Assembly: GCF_003122485.1 (NCBI RefSeq)
Contig: NZ_JRFU01000029.1
Coordinates: 1 to 33,591 of the forward strand
Length of the DNA stretch: 33,591 nt
Source: Eubacterium ramulus
GTDB lineage: Bacteria > Bacillota > Clostridia > Lachnospirales > Lachnospiraceae
Direction: 5' to 3'
The notes below the pieces were generated by a model. The model ran no database searches. It had not been told where the DNA came from and worked only from the letters and a program-made list of their open reading frames with translations. Made by a program: the position numbers and the translations under genes. Each line of letters starts with the position of its first letter. Position 1 is the first letter of the stretch. This document shows, one piece after another, positions 30,545 through 33,591 of this stretch.

Positions 30545-31747
30545 TTATTTCGTAGAATCTACCTTTGCATAATGTTCCAGACGCATCTGTTCCATATATT
30601 CATCGAATTCTTCTGTCTGTTCCTGAGAATATCCCTTTACTTTATGAATCGGCGCATCTTCATATCCATTCTGAATCGCAGCAGTCAGCCAGCCGATCAG
30701 ATTTTTGATATTTTCCTGCTTACATGCCAGTTCATACGCATATTCAATCTTATTAATATCATAATTTGCTACTTTTAATAATGCTTTCGCCTGAGAAATC
30801 TTGATCTTTTCATCAATAATATCCATGACTTTATCAATCAGATCATCCAGTTCTGCATCTGCTGGTGTCGGAACTTCTTCTTCCAGTGTCGGTTCCACCG
30901 TCATATCTTTCTTCGTTACTTCAAAATCAATTCCATAGATTTTTCCGCCACGACCGCTTCGCATCAGATCATATTTTACAGAAATATCAGACTTCTCATT
31001 GATCTCATTGACCGCAACATCCAGAACACGACGCTTGAAATCACACCATTTATCAAAGGATTTCAGCTTTTCATGCACTAATTCGTTGACAATATAGTCA
31101 TAATCGATCTCTTTTTTCTCCAATTCACGCTGAATATCACGGTTGATCTTGCCTTTATCGTCTTTGATCTGAACGGTTCCAAGATGCAGCTTGATCTCCG
31201 AAACACCATATTTTATATGGAAAACATTGCCTGTTTCCTTATCATATTTCGTATGATAGGCGCGCGAAGAAAGCAGTTCGTACAGACGGTATGACCATCC
31301 GGAACGAAATGACAACATCATAGGAATATTTAACATAGTAAAATTAGCCTTCAGATCATAAATATAATCTTTGATCTCAGGCTCAAACTTAATTTCCATC
31401 GTACCGGAACCGGATTCATAACTTACCACACCGACCAGACTCATACATTTAAAACTTCCATCTGCAGATTCGATAAACATGGTTCGACCTGCCAGAGAAG
31501 TAGCAACGTCTTTCAGATATGTACCCATTGCATTTCCGGTTACATGTAAAACTTCTTTAATTTCTTTCGTACGGAGTGTCGCCACCGGACGCCCCTGATC
31601 ACTCAAACGCACTTTTGTCAATGCCAGTGCCAGCACTTTGTTCTCTAAAAGCGATGCTCTGTATACGGAGGAAATCAGAAAATTACTTTTCTTTAACATG
31701 TCCGGGAACATCGTTTTATCCGATTTCGCTATCTCATTCTTTGCCAT
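30545..31747 (-). CDS. Rep_3/RepB-type replication initiation protein
   Basis: A 400-residue plasmid-type initiator with two winged-helix domains. The N-terminal region (NFLISSVYRASLLENKVLAL) and the central segment (IPMMLSFRSGWSYRLYELLS) are the family hallmarks. The second winged helix lies at about 190-270 (KSFDKWCDFKRRVLDVAVNE). The extra C-terminal 110 residues are acidic then helical and may be a dimerisation or helicase-loading tail. Such proteins bind iterons as monomers to open the origin, and as dimers repress rep or pair origins. Arrays of matching repeats lie on both sides, pointing at the gene. A promoter at 31856-31884 and an inverted repeat in the leader precede it. A chromosomal-type parABS locus in the same window is unusual company. 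Confidence 0.9.
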   Translation of the reverse strand: MAKNEIAKSDKTMFPDMLKKSNFLISSVYRASLLENKVLALALTKVRLSDQGRPVATLRTKEIKEVLHVTGNAMGTYLKDVATSLAGRTMFIESADGSFKCMSLVGVVSYESGSGTMEIKFEPEIKDYIYDLKANFTMLNIPMMLSFRSGWSYRLYELLSSRAYHTKYDKETGNVFHIKYGVSEIKLHLGTVQIKDDKGKINRDIQRELEKKEIDYDYIVNELVHEKLKSFDKWCDFKRRVLDVAVNEINEKSDISVKYDLMRSGRGGKIYGIDFEVTKKDMTVEPTLEEEVPTPADAELDDLIDKVMDIIDEKIKISQAKALLKVANYDINKIEYAYELACKQENIKNLIGWLTAAIQNGYEDAPIHKVKGYSQEQTEEFDEYMEQMRLEHYAKVDSTK

Positions 31748-31796
31748 TAGTGATAAAATTCCTTTTTATATTCTCTCTTTTGTATCCCTCAAAACG

Positions 31797-31820
31797 ATCT
31801 GATGCAAAACTGCACCAGAT
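31797..31820 (-). promoter_or_regulatory. Inverted repeat in the rep leader
   Basis: ATCTGATGCA (31797-31806) pairs with TGCACCAGAT (31811-31820) with one mismatch. It lies between the rep promoter and start codon, as a possible operator or leader hairpin controlling Rep synthesis. Confidence 0.6.
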
Positions 31821-31855
31821 AAACTAACTATTTTCCGTTCTAATTTACTTCCTTA

Positions 31856-31884
31856 ATTATGCCTTTAAATCCTCAATTTGTCAA
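31856..31884 (-). promoter_or_regulatory. rep promoter
   Basis: On the minus strand TTGACA (31884-31879) and CATAAT (31861-31856) are 17 bp apart. A DnaA-box-like site and the first iteron lie 31-45 bp upstream of the -35, so iteron binding could autoregulate it. Confidence 0.75.
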
Positions 31885-31914
31885 TGAAAAAACTGTCAGA
31901 CTTTTTTGAAAAAG

Positions 31915-31923
31915 TTATCAACA
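31915..31923 (+). promoter_or_regulatory. DnaA box next to iterons
   Basis: TTATCAACA, one base from the TTATCCACA consensus. It sits directly between the rep promoter and the first upstream iteron. Confidence 0.6.
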
Positions 31924-32811
31924 CCCAAAAATGTCCGTTAAAAGATTCAAATCCATCCCATAAACGTCCGTTATTTCACAACAATATCCCATAAATGTCC
32001 GCTAAAAAATTTTTAGCATCCTACATTTGTCCACTAAATATCCATTTTTTCACCCAGAAATGTCCATATCTTGTATTTTGGCATCCCATATTTGTCCGTT
32101 TCTTTCGATGTGGTCCTACAAATGTCCGTTAAAAACATCCGTTCGAACCCACAAATGTCTTATTCTTATTTTTTTACATCCTATAAATGTCCGTTTCTTC
32201 AAGGGGTATCCCACATTTGTCTGTTAGTTCCCAAACTACTATCCTAAATTTGTCCGTTAAAAAAGTATTATTTCCGAACTTACGGCACAATATGTAGATA
32301 TCTCTTAAAACTAAACATCCTATAAATGTCCGTCAAAACATTTGTTTGCCTCAAAAATGCCGTTAGTTCCACTCATTGATCCCAAATTTGTCCGTTTCTT
32401 CCACAAAAATCTCCCGAAAAGTCCTACATTTGTCCGTTAATTAACCAAAAAGCATCCTAAATCTGTCCGTTAGTTCCAGTTTTTTGATCCCATATCTGTC
32501 CGTTTCTTTCCAAAAAACAATTGTAAAACAATTCAATTCTCCTCAAAATTGCCGTTAGTTCACAAATTATTGCCCATAAATGTCCGTAAAATAGCAAAAA
32601 TGGCCAAAAATAAGGCTCAATTTTTCTTTTAACGGACAAATCTGGGACCAATATCTGCCTTTTTCTTTGCCCATTTATGCCTTTTTCTTCGCCAATAGCC
32701 CGCTTTTTCTTCGATTTTCCGGGCATCCCACATTTGTCCGCTTCTTCACCTACGTATATTCGCATCTTTTCCAACCAGCCACCGTCATTTAGCCTGTAAA
32801 TGTCCGTACTT
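31924..32811 (-). repeat. Upstream iteron array: about 21 copies, ~32-bp period
   Basis: On the plus strand the repeat reads CC(C/T)A(C/T)AAATGTCCGTT, the reverse complement of the downstream iteron. TGTCC or close variants occur near 31932, 31965, 31996, 32028, 32061, 32093, 32123, 32156, 32189, 32218, 32251, 32327, 32358, 32389, 32431, 32464, 32497, 32550, 32581, 32735 and 32801. The first eleven are 29-33 bp apart, about three helical turns. One copy near 32633 is inverted. No gene is convincing in 31,760-33,110. Confidence 0.92.
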
Positions 32812-32829
32812 TATTTTCAAGAATCCCGT

Positions 32830-33164
32830 AAAATCAACGTTTTTCGACATTTTTTGTGGATATAATATAAAGAATATAAGTATGTTGTTTACAAATAAAT
32901 AAAAAGAATAGAATATTATCAACAACGGTGTCGTTGATAAACAAAAAATTTTTTCACTTACATCAAAACCAATCTTTTATTTCTATATCAATGAGAACAA
33001 CAAGAAAAAAAACTTCAATACTTAACTTAAACTTTTTTTCTGTTATACTTGAGCATGTTGTTGTTGATAACTCACACAACCAATTCATAAAAAAATAATT
33101 ATCAACAGAGGGTGAATTTTATGGAAAAGGGTATTGAAGTAATTGCAAGATATCATTATCAACA
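32830..33164. other. DnaA-box cluster in AT-rich DNA (origin-like)
   Basis: TTATCAACA occurs at 32916-32924, 33099-33107 and 33156-33164, and inverted at 33062-33070. A one-base variant is at 32932-32940, forming a 25-bp palindrome with the first. The sequence between 32830 and 33110 is very AT-rich. This resembles a DnaA-dependent unwinding region beside the Rep iterons. Confidence 0.7.
33041..33049 (+). promoter_or_regulatory. Extended -10 promoter of the small origin-side gene
   Basis: TGTTATACT (TATACT at 33044-33049). The expected start point is about 33056, and inverted and direct DnaA boxes follow at 33062 and 33099, before the start codon. Confidence 0.6.
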
Positions 33165-33354
33165 GGGATATTTTGTTGAAGTGACAACGGAAAGATCTGT
33201 TTTGGCTGGCAGAGATTATTGGTTATGTAAGAAAAACAGTCCACGAAAAGTGTTCATGTTCAGCAGTAAATTTAAAAATGAAGATCAGGAAGTGCATCAG
33301 ATCATTGACCAGATCAAAAACAATGTTGAAAAATATGAACATACAAATATGTAG
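33121..33354 (+). CDS. Small conserved-looking protein beside the DnaA boxes
   Basis: A 77-residue soluble protein (MEKGIEVIARYHYQQGYFVE ... KSPRK-like basic centre ... IIDQIKNNVEKYEH). I do not recognise it. The ATG at 33121 is preferred over a GTG at 33112 because GAGGGTG then serves as ribosome site. Two DnaA boxes lie in its leader, one directly before the ribosome site, and a third lies inside the coding region at 33156. Expression is thus probably tied to DnaA or to replication timing. A role in initiation control is a guess from position only. Confidence 0.6.
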   Translation: MEKGIEVIARYHYQQGYFVEVTTERSVLAGRDYWLCKKNSPRKVFMFSSKFKNEDQEVHQIIDQIKNNVEKYEHTNM

Positions 33355-33366
33355 TTAAAAAAGAAA

Positions 33367-33427
33367 AAGCCATCCGGATTTTTAATAATAAGAAATACTT
33401 ATTATAACTCAAAAACCTGGGTGGCTT
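33367..33427 (+). terminator. Long hairpin after the small gene
   Basis: AAGCCATCCGG pairs imperfectly with CCTGGGTGGCTT, and inside it AATAATAAG pairs with CTTATTAT. This is probably a terminator; a small mobile inverted repeat is possible. Confidence 0.55.
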
Positions 33428-33510
33428 AAATTATACATAGAAATGCATAAATATACATTTTATTAATAATATGCATATTTTAATACATGCCAGCTTTTTA
33501 ACCGAATCAA

Positions 33511-33563
33511 GTAAGTCCCCTGCTTCAATTGCGAAAAGCAATAATCAGTGGGTGGGGACTTGC
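33511..33563. repeat. GTGGGGACTT hairpin near window end
   Basis: AAGTCCCC (33513-33520) pairs with GGGGACTT (33554-33561), and TGCTT pairs with AAGCA inside. It is related in style to the hairpins at 9-55 and 26508-26530. Its nature is unknown. Confidence 0.35.
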
Positions 33564-33591
33564 TTGTATCAGGAGGAGTGCAAGCTCCTTC

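Noticed and set aside
32457-32774. A 105-codon minus-strand frame in the upstream iteron array
   Set aside because: It contains repeated iteron translations (NGQI, NGQR), has no family resemblance, and lies in the origin-like repeat region.
29978-32811. CRISPR-like array
   Set aside because: Repeats are short (about 13-17 bp) and degenerate, spacers are AT-rich and of two fixed lengths on opposite strands, and no cas gene is present. Iterons next to a Rep gene fit better.

Overview
The window looks like chromosomal DNA of a low-to-middle-GC Clostridia bacterium, most likely a Lachnospiraceae-type gut organism. This is inferred from the codon style, the parA-parB-DUF4446-DUF3881 gene order, the strong AGGAGG ribosome sites, and the families of mobile genes. 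No species can be named from sequence reading alone.

Layout. (1) 1-3840: three perfect or near-perfect parS sites, then parA, parB, a DUF4446-like membrane protein and a DUF3881-like protein, closed by a strong terminator. This is the host chromosome-segregation locus. (2) 3960-18340: a genomic island that splits a host tRNA-Arg(CCU) gene. The promoter and 5' half of the tRNA lie at 3966-4061 and the 3' half at 18260-18300. The 10-bp core CTCCTAAGAG is present at both ends, and the two acceptor-stem halves pair with each other. The island carries its own complete tRNA-Arg(CCU) at 4292-4365 and a mobile parB/parA pair with a repeat-rich leader. It also holds a decayed stretch (5'-truncated MATE pump, kinase and DUF4268 pseudogenes) and an intact 8.2-kb integrative mobilizable element (IME, 8937-17162). 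The IME has a tyrosine integrase, an Xre regulator, an excisionase, a DUF3847 protein, an RSF1010-type oriT, a MobA/MobL relaxase with out-of-frame overlapping genes, and a MarR/MATE cargo under a 50-bp palindromic operator. A peptidase E gene and a possible small RNA follow. (3) 18350-21885: skeleton of a conjugative element, reduced to chimeras: a ParB N-terminus fused to a ParA C-terminus, a short PrgI-like N-terminus, and a VirB4 N-terminus fused to an integrase C-terminus. An intact ParE/Phd-type toxin-antitoxin pair sits between the PrgI and VirB4 pieces. (4) 21971-25784: cargo or scar genes: a methyltransferase, a small membrane protein, a diguanylate cyclase, and two fragments of a DUF4143-type ATPase. 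(5) 25786-29976: the host backbone resumes with a 5'-truncated epimerase and a full-length SNF2/SWIM helicase. (6) 29978-33430: a plasmid-style replication module. A Rep_3 initiator on the minus strand lies between two iteron arrays that both point toward it: ten copies at about 50-bp spacing downstream, and about 21 copies at about 32-bp spacing upstream. Next to it are an AT-rich stretch with a cluster of DnaA boxes and a small gene whose promoter is bracketed by those boxes.

How it fits together. If the island and the conjugative remnants are removed, parS-parAB and the Rep/iteron/DnaA-box module are only about 11-12 kb apart. A plasmid-type initiator, DnaA boxes and a chromosomal-type partition locus therefore appear to share one origin region. 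Whether this is a chromosome with a hybrid origin, an integrated replicon, or a chromid cannot be settled from this window. It is the most interesting question here, followed by the tRNA-Arg gene swap and the 640-bp dual-coding region in the relaxase gene. All family names are from recall of motifs, not from a search.
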